64,000 nucleotides of DNA from contig NZ_CP040517.1 in assembly GCF_005849285.1 (NCBI RefSeq), positions 1,494,501-1,558,500 of the forward strand, given 5' to 3'. Shown piece after piece: positions 26,224 through 34,320 of the stretch. The translations under genes and the position numbers were made by a program. The notes beneath the pieces were generated by a model. It saw nothing but the letters and a program-made list of their open reading frames with translations. It did no database searches and was not told the DNA's origin. The DNA is from Luteithermobacter gelatinilyticus. Its GTDB lineage: Bacteria; Pseudomonadota; Alphaproteobacteria; Sphingomonadales; Emcibacteraceae. Within the stretch, counting starts at the first letter, position 1. Every line of letters begins with the position of its first letter.

Positions 26224-26976
26224 ATGGGTAAAAGAGCCAGGCGTATGCGCAAAACTTCTGAGCATCAGAATATTCATAGCTCAAATATCCGACCTTTGTA
26301 TCGGGAAGCGGCCTGGGACCCGCTCGATTCTGAGGAACAGTCGCGAGACAAGAGATACATTCGCAAAATAAAACCTCAAAGCGACAACCAGCAGCAGCTT
26401 CTGGAAGCAATTGACAGCTACAATGTTGTGATGGCGATCGGACCGGCTGGGACGGGAAAAACCTATCTGGCGGTGGCCAAGGGTGTAGAAGCACTGGAAG
26501 CCGGAGAGGTTAATAAAATCATTCTGTGCCGCCCCGCAGTGGAAGCGGGAGAAAGTCTGGGATATCTGCCGGGCGCGGTGGATGAAAAACTCGCGCCCTA
26601 TTTGCGGCCGCTATATGATGCGCTGAGCGACCGCATGGGACTCAGAAAACTGAAAAAATATCTCCATGACGGCACCATCGAAATTGCTCCGGTCGCCTAT
26701 ATGCGCGGCAGAACCCTGAACAATGCCTATATCGTGGTGGATGAAGCGCAGAATTGCACCTATGGCCAGATCAAAATGTTACTGACCCGTTTGGGGTGGC
26801 AATCCACCATGGTTATGACAGGCGACCCGGGCCAGACAGATCTGCTTAACGGCCTGTCCGGACTTGCGGATATTGCCAATAAACTGGCCGGACTGGATGA
26901 CGTGGCGGTGATCCGGCTGAAAGACAAGGATATCGTCCGTCATCCGCTGGTTGCGGCCATGTTAACCGTAATCTGA
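26224..26976 (+). CDS. PhoH-family ATPase
   Basis: 250 residues from ATG 26224 (GGAG upstream). The P-loop GPAGTGKT is at residues 73-80, the Walker B segment is AYIVVDEAQN, and GDPGQTDL follows, all typical of PhoH. The basic N-terminus (KRARRMRK) suggests nucleic-acid contact. PhoH proteins are associated with RNA metabolism and phosphate stress; the cellular role here is unproven. Its last 15 bases overlap the convergent nitronate monooxygenase gene. Confidence 0.92.
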   Translation: MGKRARRMRKTSEHQNIHSSNIRPLYREAAWDPLDSEEQSRDKRYIRKIKPQSDNQQQLLEAIDSYNVVMAIGPAGTGKTYLAVAKGVEALEAGEVNKIILCRPAVEAGESLGYLPGAVDEKLAPYLRPLYDALSDRMGLRKLKKYLHDGTIEIAPVAYMRGRTLNNAYIVVDEAQNCTYGQIKMLLTRLGWQSTMVMTGDPGQTDLLNGLSGLADIANKLAGLDDVAVIRLKDKDIVRHPLVAAMLTVI

Positions 26977-27942
26977 CGAAAGAGGCAGAAGGCTTTCACG
27001 GGCGTTCACATATTCACGTCGTAATTGTTCAACAAGGGCCGCCGTGGTGGGAGCGTCCTTGATGCTCCCTAGTCCCTGGCCGGCGCCCCAGATATCACGC
27101 CAGGCTTTGGCCTTGCTGCCGCCACCACTGCCAAAATTCATTGTGTTCTTATCGGCTTCCGGCAGGTCGTCCGGGTCAAGGCCCGCCGCATGGATACTGG
27201 GTTTCAGATAATTCCCATGGACGCCGGTAAACAGGGAGGAATACACAATATCCTGCGCGTAATGGTCAATTAACATCTTCTTATAGGCCGGGTCAGCATT
27301 GGCTTCTTGGGTAGCGATGAACCGTGTGCCCATATAGGCGAGGTCAGCGCCCATTGCCTGGGCTGCCAGAATACTGCGCCCTGTGGAAATGGCGCCAGCC
27401 AGAAGAATCGTGCCGTCAAAAAATTCCCGAACCTCCTGGACCAGCGCAAAAGGGCTTAAGGTACCGGCATGTCCGCCAGCGCCTGCGCAGACCAGGATCA
27501 GCCCGTCAACCCCTGCCTCAGCAGCTTTGCGGGCGTGACGCAAACTGATCACATCATGAAACACCAGCCCCCCATATTCATGCACCGGGCCGACGATTTT
27601 GTTCGGCGCCATCAGACTGGTAATAATGATCGGCACTTCATGTTTGATACAGAGATCCAGGTCATGCGCCAGCCGGTCATTGGAATGGTGTATGATCTGA
27701 TTTACGGCAAATGGTGCAACCTTTTTGTCCGGGTTGTCACGTTGATAATCCGCCAGTTCTCTTTTGATGCGCCACAGCCAGTCATCCAGCATTTCCTTGG
27801 GCCGGGCATTCAAAGCCGGGAAGGATCCGACGATTCCGGCTTTGCATTGCTCAATCACTAGATCCGGGTTGGAAATGATAAACATGGGGGAGCCGATCAC
27901 GGGGAGTGTTAGGCTGTTTTCAAGGATTTTCGGTAACGCCAT
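26962..27942 (-). CDS. nitronate monooxygenase (2-nitropropane dioxygenase family)
   Basis: 326 residues from ATG 27942 behind GGAGA. This is an FMN TIM-barrel enzyme: LPVIGSPMFIISNPDL at the start, then GAGGHAGTLSPFALV and LLAGAISTGRSILAAQAMGADLAYMGTRFIAT in the phosphate-binding part. Family members oxidise alkyl nitronates such as propionate 3-nitronate. It has a near-perfect promoter overlapped by a 19-bp palindrome and is followed, in the upstream direction, by a PadR regulator gene, so it is probably inducible. Confidence 0.93.
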   Translation of the reverse strand: MALPKILENSLTLPVIGSPMFIISNPDLVIEQCKAGIVGSFPALNARPKEMLDDWLWRIKRELADYQRDNPDKKVAPFAVNQIIHHSNDRLAHDLDLCIKHEVPIIITSLMAPNKIVGPVHEYGGLVFHDVISLRHARKAAEAGVDGLILVCAGAGGHAGTLSPFALVQEVREFFDGTILLAGAISTGRSILAAQAMGADLAYMGTRFIATQEANADPAYKKMLIDHYAQDIVYSSLFTGVHGNYLKPSIHAAGLDPDDLPEADKNTMNFGSGGGSKAKAWRDIWGAGQGLGSIKDAPTTAALVEQLRREYVNARESLLPLSSDYG

Positions 27943-27952
27943 AAAAATCTCC

Positions 27953-27996
27953 ATATATCTTAAAGATATATTAGAGGCAAATAAAAGATATGTCAA
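27953..27996 (-). promoter_or_regulatory. nitronate monooxygenase promoter with palindromic operator
   Basis: On the minus strand TTGACA (27996-27991), a 17-base spacer and TAATAT (27973-27968) form a near-consensus sigma-70 promoter. The -10 runs into a perfect palindrome, ATATATCTT-A-AAGATATAT on the plus strand (27953-27971), which ends 11 bases before the start codon. Binding there would block the polymerase. Confidence 0.7.
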
Positions 27997-28045
27997 TATG
28001 GCTCGCCCGGGGCATCCTCAAAAGGAAGGAGGGGACGAGTTTGGT

Positions 28046-28603
28046 TTAATTTTTGTTATTTTTTAGAAGCTGAATGGTTTCTTTGGCCCATTCAATATTC
28101 ATGCGGGTTCCTTTGATGCCATAGTTAAGGGTTGCGCTAAGGTAGGTCATGCTGGTGACAGGTTGATTTGTTTGATCTGGCAAGGTCCGGTGGAAGCCCT
28201 CAAACATTTCAAGACGTTGTTTTTCATGTTCAAGAAAGTCTTGCAGATGTTTCAGGCTGGTTTCTACCCCGACATTATGGCCGAAAAATAGTTTGAGAAG
28301 GAGTTCGTTTCTATAGCCGCCATAATCGGCATTCTGTTTGATCCAGTCGGCCAATACGGCGCGTCCTTTGTCCGTGATGGCATAGCGCTGACGTTTGCGG
28401 GAGGAATGGGGGTCGGGGGGAAGTTTTTCTGCATATCCATCTTCAGCCAGTTTTTTCAGCATGGGGTAAATCTGGCCATAACTTTCGCTCCAGAAAAAAC
28501 CAACACTTTTTTCAATGGCTTTTTTGATGTCATAGCCGGAACGGGGTTTGCTGGCAAGGAAACCCAAGATAGCGTAAACGGTTCTGCTTTTTCTTGTATT
28601 CAT
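28046..28603 (-). CDS. PadR-family transcriptional regulator
   Basis: 185 residues from ATG 28603. The N-terminal winged helix (TVYAILGFLASKPRSGYDIKKAIE, then YGQIYPMLKKLAEDGYAE) and the basic wing (SSRKRQRYAITDKGRAVL) are PadR hallmarks. The C-terminal half is the helical dimerisation domain of the longer PadR group. It lies directly upstream of the nitronate monooxygenase gene on the same strand, 103 bases apart, and is the natural candidate to bind the palindrome on that promoter. Confidence 0.93.
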   Translation of the reverse strand: MNTRKSRTVYAILGFLASKPRSGYDIKKAIEKSVGFFWSESYGQIYPMLKKLAEDGYAEKLPPDPHSSRKRQRYAITDKGRAVLADWIKQNADYGGYRNELLLKLFFGHNVGVETSLKHLQDFLEHEKQRLEMFEGFHRTLPDQTNQPVTSMTYLSATLNYGIKGTRMNIEWAKETIQLLKNNKN

Positions 28604-28808
28604 GAAACATCCGATTTTTCTAGAAAAATAACGCAATCACAATCAAAGAACAAACAGAACCGTCCGTCGGCGAATTCTTAAGGACGGGAAAATGTGAATA
28701 TTCCGGAAAATATCATATTAATGTCACTTAAGATAAATCTGTCGGTCACAAATCAGGGATAGTTCTTTCCGTGATGAATAATATTCAATGTTTCAAAGGA
28801 AAGGTCCC

Positions 28809-28997
28809 ATGACGTCTATCATTCCCCATTTGCTTCAGGATGACGAAGCCGCCTCACGTGTTGCCCGAGTTTTGTTACGCCATGTCAGGCCCCGAACCAA
28901 AGATGAGGCCCTGCATCTTCTGGACAGCAAACTGGGGGTTTATTTACAGGACAGAACCTCCCTGTCAAAGGAAGTTGATCAATATTTCAGGCCGTAA
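28809..28997 (+). CDS. small soluble protein, unknown function
   Basis: 62 residues from ATG 28809, with a strong ribosome-binding site (AAAGGAAAGG). The composition is charged, with an amphipathic helix (EAASRVARVLLRHVRP, then KDEALHLLDSKLGVYL). No family is recognised. Its last codons form one arm of a 14-bp inverted repeat. The good ribosome-binding site and the isolated position support expression. Confidence 0.55.
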   Translation: MTSIIPHLLQDDEAASRVARVLLRHVRPRTKDEALHLLDSKLGVYLQDRTSLSKEVDQYFRP

Positions 28998-29022
28998 CCC
29001 GATTGAGGATTGATCAACTTCC
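28970..29022. repeat. 14-bp perfect inverted repeat at a convergent gene boundary
   Basis: GGAAGTTGATCAAT (28970-28983) and ATTGATCAACTTCC (29009-29022) are exact complements separated by 25 bases. The left arm is inside the 62-residue ORF, and the right arm is between it and the DUF4170 gene. No T tract follows, so it is not a typical terminator. Confidence 0.8.
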
Positions 29023-29032
29023 CAACAGACCG

Positions 29033-29259
29033 TTATGAGTTATCCTGCCCCGGTTCCAAAAGTCGATGCAGATGAACCACCACATATTTTGTCATGGCGT
29101 CATCTACACTGGCCTGGCTGGCACCTTTCCAGGCTTCTTTGGCCTTTTGATAGTTTGGAAAAATGCCAACAATATCCAGTTTGCTGGTATCTACAAATTC
29201 CAGACCTTCCGGGTCCTTGACTTTTCCCCGAACACAAGATGCAACAATTGTTCTGACAT
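29033..29259 (-). pseudogene. DUF4170-family protein, one-base frameshift
   Basis: The start ATG 29259 follows AAGGTGAAGGT and reads MSEQLLHLVFG; the frame then fails after about ten more codons. With one base added at the run 29226-29229 (CCCC on the plus strand) the frame continues KVKDPEGLEFVD, LDIVGIFPNYQKAKEAW and TKYVVVHLHRLLEPG to TAA at 29033, a 75-residue DUF4170 protein. That is the family's usual length and pattern, found in alphaproteobacteria and of unknown function. It is the fourth gene in this 10-kb stretch with such a break. Confidence 0.82.
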
Positions 29260-29431
29260 ACCTTCACCTTCGTGTTGAATACACTTGTCATGCGCGCAGC
29301 TTTTCCAAAAATTCGGAATCCGGCTATGGCGCTCTTGTTTTATTTCGGTTATTTTCTAGAGTAAATGATGATGAGATTGACCCTAGAATAACGCACCGCC
29401 TTCAATAGCCTGTATCAGGATAATTCGCAAT

Positions 29432-29974
29432 ATGTCAAAAGCACCGTATACCACCGTTTTGATTTCCATTGTCAGCCCGGATCAGGTTGGTCTGATTGCT
29501 GCCGTTGCCGGACGGCTGTTTGAACTCGGGGTTAACCTGGCTGACACATCATTTGCCCAGTTAGGGGAGGGATGTGAATTTTCCTGCGTGGCGGAAATTC
29601 CGCTTGAGTTGTCGAGCCGGCAGCTTCAACAGGAATTACAATCTCTGGACTGTCTTGGAAACGCCGATGTGCTGGTGACGGATTTCCGATTCTCCACCGA
29701 TAAGAATGAGGGTTGTGAAGTCACCCATATTATAGATGTCAGTGGTGGCGATCAGCCGGGGTTGGTGGCGCGTCTTGCAGAAGCCTTTATCGACTATGAT
29801 GCCAATGTGGTCCATATGCATTCCACGCGCCGTTCCGCTCCGGAAGGCAAAGGAACCTATCATACCACCTTTGCCATATCTGTGGACAAAGCACGTGAGG
29901 AAGCCTGTCTGGCGGCCATATACAATACGGCAAGCCAGCTCCAACTGACCTGCCGTCATGAAACAGTGCAATAA
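29432..29974 (+). CDS. tandem ACT-domain protein, GcvR-like
   Basis: 180 residues made of two ACT domains: the first begins TTVLISIVSPDQVGLIAAVAG, the second HIIDVSGGDQPGLVARLAEA. This is the layout of the glycine cleavage repressor GcvR and related amino-acid-sensing regulators. There is no DNA-binding domain, so it would act through a partner. ATG 29432 is used; the gene stands alone between DUF4170 and the convergent MlaC gene. Confidence 0.85.
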   Translation: MSKAPYTTVLISIVSPDQVGLIAAVAGRLFELGVNLADTSFAQLGEGCEFSCVAEIPLELSSRQLQQELQSLDCLGNADVLVTDFRFSTDKNEGCEVTHIIDVSGGDQPGLVARLAEAFIDYDANVVHMHSTRRSAPEGKGTYHTTFAISVDKAREEACLAAIYNTASQLQLTCRHETVQ

Positions 29975-30002
29975 ACCTGGGCCATAAACCTGGAAATGGG
30001 GG

Positions 30003-30752
30003 TCAATCCAGTCTTTTTTTCTGGTTCATGTCGGGGGCTTCGACTTTATGCACTTCCTCTTCTTCGTCAGTATCCAGTTTGCCTTCAATAATGTCTTTCA
30101 TATACTGGTTGAGGCCACTCATTCCGCTGTCCAGAACCCGTGAGGTAAAGTCATCACGCTGGGTACGGGCCATACTGATTCCTTCAATTTTAATGTCCAG
30201 AATTTTGTACCCACTGTCCCCATAGGGGCGAACCCGCCAGTCCACATCAAAGGTTTCGTTTTTGTCGTCAATCACCTGGCTACGGATAAACAAATCCTTG
30301 CTGCCGTGAGGAATGATCCGGCCGATGACAATATCTTTGGTTTCCAGCTTGCTCAGCCGTGTGGCATACACTTTGATCAAAAATTCTGGGAACAAATCAT
30401 GATAAGTCTGAAGCTCCTGCGGTGTGGCTTTTTTCCGATGTCGGCCAAGCACCAGTTGACCGATCTTGTCAACGGCAAAACCATCATGCAGTATTTCCCT
30501 GAAATGCTGCTCTCTCTCTTCCTGTGGCATATCTGCATCACGCATGACTTCCAGAGCCCGCGCTGTGATATTTTCGATAAACCGGAGCGCTTCCTGCTGG
30601 TTGGCCGCATCCTGATTGTCTGTATTCTCAGCAAAAGCTTTGTGAGCGACAAAAAACGCAATCACCACAAACAGGGAAGACAGAGCGAAACCGATCCCTG
30701 TCCGAAAAGGAGAGGCTGTGGCAGTTTTGACCTTTGCCCGCTGAAGACGCAT
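30003..30752 (-). CDS. MlaC/Ttg2D-family periplasmic phospholipid carrier
   Basis: 249 residues with an N-terminal export signal (hydrophobic GFALSSLFVVIAFFVAH, cleavage near KAFA). The MlaC core includes FIENITARALEVM, LVLGRHRKKATPQEL and the C-terminal DWRVRPYGDSGYKILDIKIEGISM. These proteins carry phospholipids between the outer-membrane and inner-membrane Mla complexes. The tail is acidic (DTDEEEEVHK). No mlaEFD genes are adjacent; an MlaD-like gene is at 59.3 kb. Confidence 0.92.
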   Translation of the reverse strand: MRLQRAKVKTATASPFRTGIGFALSSLFVVIAFFVAHKAFAENTDNQDAANQQEALRFIENITARALEVMRDADMPQEEREQHFREILHDGFAVDKIGQLVLGRHRKKATPQELQTYHDLFPEFLIKVYATRLSKLETKDIVIGRIIPHGSKDLFIRSQVIDDKNETFDVDWRVRPYGDSGYKILDIKIEGISMARTQRDDFTSRVLDSGMSGLNQYMKDIIEGKLDTDEEEEVHKVEAPDMNQKKRLD

Positions 30753-30870
30753 TTAATAAATCCTTCCCGTATATTGAGACTGAAGTATCCCGTCAAATCA
30801 TGACCGAATGATGGCATATCATGTATGAGTTGGTGAGCAATATTCAAGAGAGTCAGAAAAAAGAACACAG

Positions 30871-30903
30871 CAAAAAGGGTTCCCTTAATGCTGGAACCCT
30901 TTT
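30871..30903 (-). terminator. terminator after the cytochrome c gene
   Basis: AAAAGGGTTCC (30873-30883) pairs perfectly with GGAACCCTTTT (30893-30903). On the minus strand the stem runs into a T tract. Confidence 0.88.
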
Positions 30904-30929
30904 GCCGTTCAGAGATGTTTTGGACTGAT

Positions 30930-31313
30930 TTAATCACTCAGGGATTTCAGATAAGCAATGACATCATCCCGTTCTTTTTCCCGTCTCAGGCCCGGAAAGG
31001 CCATTTTGGTTTTGGGAATAACTTTACGGGGGCTTTCCAGGTATTTATGCAGGTTTTCTTCTGTCCAGACTAAGTCGGAAGAAGCCATGGAAGAGGAATA
31101 TTTATATCCTTCCACGGCGCCAGCTTTACGGCCCACTACGCCATAAAGGTTGGGACCGACCCTGTTTTTGCCGCCTTTATCTACGGTATGACAAGCCTGG
31201 CATTTCCGGAATACTTTCTTGCCGGCTGCCGCATCGCCTTCGGCATGCGCCACAGGCACAAGCGCAAGCGGGGAAAGAGCCGCGATAAGAACAAAACGAA
31301 CTAATAATTTCAT
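30930..31313 (-). CDS. class I c-type cytochrome
   Basis: 127 residues with a Sec signal ([17 protein letters not shown], cleavage after AHA) and one heme site CQACH (C38, C41, H42). [14 protein letters not shown] and the methionine ligand region YSSSM match mitochondrial-like cytochrome c/c2. It is a soluble periplasmic electron carrier, probably between the bc1 complex and cytochrome oxidase; heme A synthase in this window supports an aa3 oxidase. Confidence 0.94.
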   Translation of the reverse strand: MKLLVRFVLIAALSPLALVPVAHAEGDAAAGKKVFRKCQACHTVDKGGKNRVGPNLYGVVGRKAGAVEGYKYSSSMASSDLVWTEENLHKYLESPRKVIPKTKMAFPGLRREKERDDVIAYLKSLSD

Positions 31314-31349
31314 GATTGAGGTCCTTTCTTAAAAATACGCAACAATAAC

Positions 31350-32879
31350 TCAGGCCTTGTTTCCCACGGGAGAGAGTTCTCCGCTTCTAATCCGATCCAG
31401 GAAAGAATTCAGTTCTTGTTTGACGACGGGCGCCAGGAGCACGACGCCAATCACATTGGGAATCGACATGGCGAAGATGGCTGCGTCGGAAAAATCGACG
31501 ATTTTGCCCAAAGGCATCGTGGCACCAATGACCGTGACGATACAAAAGATGATTTTATACGTCATATCCATGGATTTGGTCCGTCCGAACAAGAATGTCC
31601 AGGATTTGAGGCCATAATATGACCAGGTAATCATCGTGGAAAAAGCAAATAACAGCGAGGCGACAGCCAGCACAATGGGGAACCAGTCAATAACGGTTGC
31701 AAAGGCATTGGATGTCAAGACCACCCCATTGGCATCACCGGCCTGATAGACGCCGGTAATCACAATCACAAGTGCCGTGGTTGTACAGACAATCACTGTG
31801 TCAATAAACGGCTCCAGCAAAGCCACAAGCCCTTCGGTGACAGGATATTCCGTCTTTACGGCGGAATGGGCAATGGGGGCGGACCCCACGCCGGCCTCGT
31901 TGGAGAATGTCGCCCGGCGCATTCCCTGGATCATCACCCCGATAATTCCGCCATACCCGGCTTCTGGTGTGAAGGCCCCTGCCAAAATAGTGGCGATGGC
32001 GTCGGGGATCAGGGCATTGAACTTGAACATAATGGCAAAAGCGGCCAGCATGTAAATGGCACACATTAGCGGAACAAGTTTGGATGTGACTGAGGCGATA
32101 GAGCGAATGCCGCCGATAATCACCACGGCCACCAGGCTCGCAACAACAACGCCAAATAGCCAGCGGTACTCGCTTAGCGGGCTGTTTTCACCACCGGTAA
32201 TATTGATAAATTGTTCCAGGGCCTGGCTGATCTGAAAAATATTACCGCCCCCAAACGATCCGAAAATGCAGAACACAGAAAAAAGCCCGGCCAGGAAAAG
32301 TCCTATTTTGGGAAATCCTTTTTCGGCCAGGCCTTTTTTCAGATAGTACATCGGGCCGCCATAGACCACCCCCTGAGCATCAATTTCACGGTATTTCACC
32401 CCCAGCGTACATTCCGTGAATTTGGATGACATGCCCAGAAGCCCGACCACGATCATCCAGAATGTGGCCCCGGGCCCGCCCAGGCTGATGGCCACAGCCA
32501 CCCCGCCAATATTGCCAAGCCCCACGGTGCCTGATAGGGCGGCGGAAAGTGCCTGAAAATGGCTGACTTCGCCGGCATCCTCTTTCTTGGTGTAAAGTCC
32601 CCGGACAATCCTGAGGGACAAGGCAAATCCGCGGATATTGATAAAGCGAAAATAAAGTGTGAAAAAAATCGCCGCTGAAAACAGCCAGACTACGATAACG
32701 GGTAGATCATTGCCGGCGATGGTGATGGAACTGAAAATCAGACTGGAAAACGTGTCGGTAAACGGGGCTACAGCGTTGTTGATTGACTGGTCAAACTCCC
32801 TAAAATCCAGTGCGAGAGCCGGCAGCACGCTAAACAGATACAAAACCGGGCTCATAATCAATAGTAATGTTTTTTTCAT
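31350..32879 (-). CDS. sodium:alanine/glycine symporter (AGCS family)
   Basis: 509 residues, about eleven membrane helices. The family signatures are present: SGTVGLGNIGGVAVAISLGGPGATFWM and GGIIGVMIQGMRRATFSNEAGVGSAPIAHS. The N-terminal hydrophobic segment (LLLIMSPVLYLFSVLPALA) may be a signal or the first helix. It imports alanine or glycine with sodium; substrate choice cannot be read from the sequence. It is divergent from the DUF2336 gene, with a CtrA-type box between them. Confidence 0.94.
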   Translation of the reverse strand: MKKTLLLIMSPVLYLFSVLPALALDFREFDQSINNAVAPFTDTFSSLIFSSITIAGNDLPVIVVWLFSAAIFFTLYFRFINIRGFALSLRIVRGLYTKKEDAGEVSHFQALSAALSGTVGLGNIGGVAVAISLGGPGATFWMIVVGLLGMSSKFTECTLGVKYREIDAQGVVYGGPMYYLKKGLAEKGFPKIGLFLAGLFSVFCIFGSFGGGNIFQISQALEQFINITGGENSPLSEYRWLFGVVVASLVAVVIIGGIRSIASVTSKLVPLMCAIYMLAAFAIMFKFNALIPDAIATILAGAFTPEAGYGGIIGVMIQGMRRATFSNEAGVGSAPIAHSAVKTEYPVTEGLVALLEPFIDTVIVCTTTALVIVITGVYQAGDANGVVLTSNAFATVIDWFPIVLAVASLLFAFSTMITWSYYGLKSWTFLFGRTKSMDMTYKIIFCIVTVIGATMPLGKIVDFSDAAIFAMSIPNVIGVVLLAPVVKQELNSFLDRIRSGELSPVGNKA

Positions 32880-32939
32880 TGAATAGTCTTTCTCATCCCC
32901 TGATATTTTTCTGATTAATGACAGATGTTATAGCGCAAA

Positions 32940-32954
32940 TTAACGTGAGTTTAA
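32940..32954. promoter_or_regulatory. perfect CtrA-type box before the DUF2336 gene
   Basis: TTAA-CGTGAGT-TTAA, exact match to TTAA-N7-TTAA. It lies 61 bases from the symporter start and 137 bases from the DUF2336 start, so either gene could be the target. Confidence 0.5.
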
Positions 32955-33090
32955 CCACTTTTGTTGAAAATGTGACAAAGTAAAGCGCTAGGAACAACTT
33001 ATTTTGCTTTCAATCTCTTGTGATGATGCATCGTGTATTTTCTAAAGGGCTGAAAACAAATATCTTTCATTAATAAAGGCGTGAGTTTCA

Positions 33091-34209
33091 ATGACGACCA
33101 ATCTGACCAATGCTGACGTGCGCAAACTGCTTGAGGATCCATCTGCGGAAAATCGTGCCGAAGCAGCCCAGAAAGTAAGCACCCATTTTTCCTCCGGCAA
33201 GATGACAGAGGCCGAAAGAAAAATTGCTGAAGACATCTTCAAGCTTATGGTTAAGGATGCGGAAATTCGGGTGCGTCAGGCCCTTTCTGCCAGCCTGAAG
33301 GATAACCCGGATATTCCCCGTGATGTGGCGGTCACACTGGCCAGCGACGTGGAAGAAGTGTCGCTGCCGATCCTGGAATTTTCAGAGGTTCTGACAGATG
33401 AGGACCTGATGGAACTGGTGGCCGGCAGCAGCGCCGAACGGCAGAAGGCTATTGCTCGGCGCAATAATCTGTCTGCGGATGTGGCGGATGCCATAGTTGA
33501 AAACAGTGACGACGAAGAGGTGGTGGCAACTCTCGTTGGAAATGAAACCGCGGCGCTGCGGGAAAACACCATGGAAAAAGTGCTGGACAAGTTCGGCGAA
33601 AGCGAAAAGGTCAACACGCCGCTGGCCCAGCGCGGCCAGCTTCCGTTGAAAGTCGCCGAACGGCTGGTTTATCTGGTGTCGGAAAAAGTTCGGGATCATT
33701 TGATGACCCATCATGAAATGTCGCCAGACATGGCAATGGATCTGCTGCTGAGCGCCCGGGAACGGGCAACCATCAGCCTTCTTGGCGATGGTGCCGATGT
33801 GATGGATGTGCGCCAGCTTGTTGATCAGCTTTATGACAATGGCCGTCTTACTCATACGTTGATCCTGCGGGCCCTGTGTATGGGCGATCTGGTGTTTTTC
33901 GAGGCGGCGATGGCCAAGTTGTGCCGTATCCCCGTCAGCAACGCCTATAAACTTATCCACGACCGGGGAGATCTCGGACTGAATGCCGTCTTCAAGCAAG
34001 CCAAAATGCCCGAAGGTTTGCATCCTCTGATCAGAGCGGCTCTTGACGTGGCAAAGGATATGTCTGTGAGTGCCGGTGAAGACAGAGAACGTTTCCGCAG
34101 CCGGATGATTGAGCGGGTTCTCACCTATTGCGAAAACGATGTGGACCCGGAAAATCTGGATTATTTTATCACCAAACTTGGAAATTCGGGAGCATCAGAA
34201 GCGGCCTGA
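33091..34209 (+). CDS. DUF2336-domain protein
   Basis: 372 residues, almost all helical with HEAT-like repeats (RVRQALSASLKDNPDIPRDVA, IARRNNLSADVADAIV, LAQRGQLPLKVAERLVYLVSEKV). This is the alphaproteobacterial DUF2336 family, whose function is unknown; members are often found near cell-cycle or motility genes. The upstream CtrA-type box fits that association, which remains inference. A bidirectional-looking terminator follows, then the convergent TipN-like gene. Confidence 0.85.
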   Translation: MTTNLTNADVRKLLEDPSAENRAEAAQKVSTHFSSGKMTEAERKIAEDIFKLMVKDAEIRVRQALSASLKDNPDIPRDVAVTLASDVEEVSLPILEFSEVLTDEDLMELVAGSSAERQKAIARRNNLSADVADAIVENSDDEEVVATLVGNETAALRENTMEKVLDKFGESEKVNTPLAQRGQLPLKVAERLVYLVSEKVRDHLMTHHEMSPDMAMDLLLSARERATISLLGDGADVMDVRQLVDQLYDNGRLTHTLILRALCMGDLVFFEAAMAKLCRIPVSNAYKLIHDRGDLGLNAVFKQAKMPEGLHPLIRAALDVAKDMSVSAGEDRERFRSRMIERVLTYCENDVDPENLDYFITKLGNSGASEAA

Positions 34210-34235
34210 TGTTTTAAGACCGATTGCAAACAAGA

Positions 34236-34266
34236 AAAATCCCGCTGGTGAAAAGCGGGATTTTTT
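34236..34266 (+). terminator. terminator of the DUF2336 gene
   Basis: AAATCCCGCT (34237-34246) pairs with AGCGGGATTT (34254-34263) and ends in six T residues. The A-rich left side may also serve the opposite strand. Confidence 0.88.
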
Positions 34267-34320
34267 GTTCAAGAACCAGGAGAAAGTCAGGGTAGTTTCT
34301 TGATAAGGGCTCTGCTGCGC

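Noticed and set aside
25973-26224. 83-codon ORF between ompW and phoH
   Set aside because: It runs through the ompW terminator hairpin and has random-looking composition and no ribosome-binding site.
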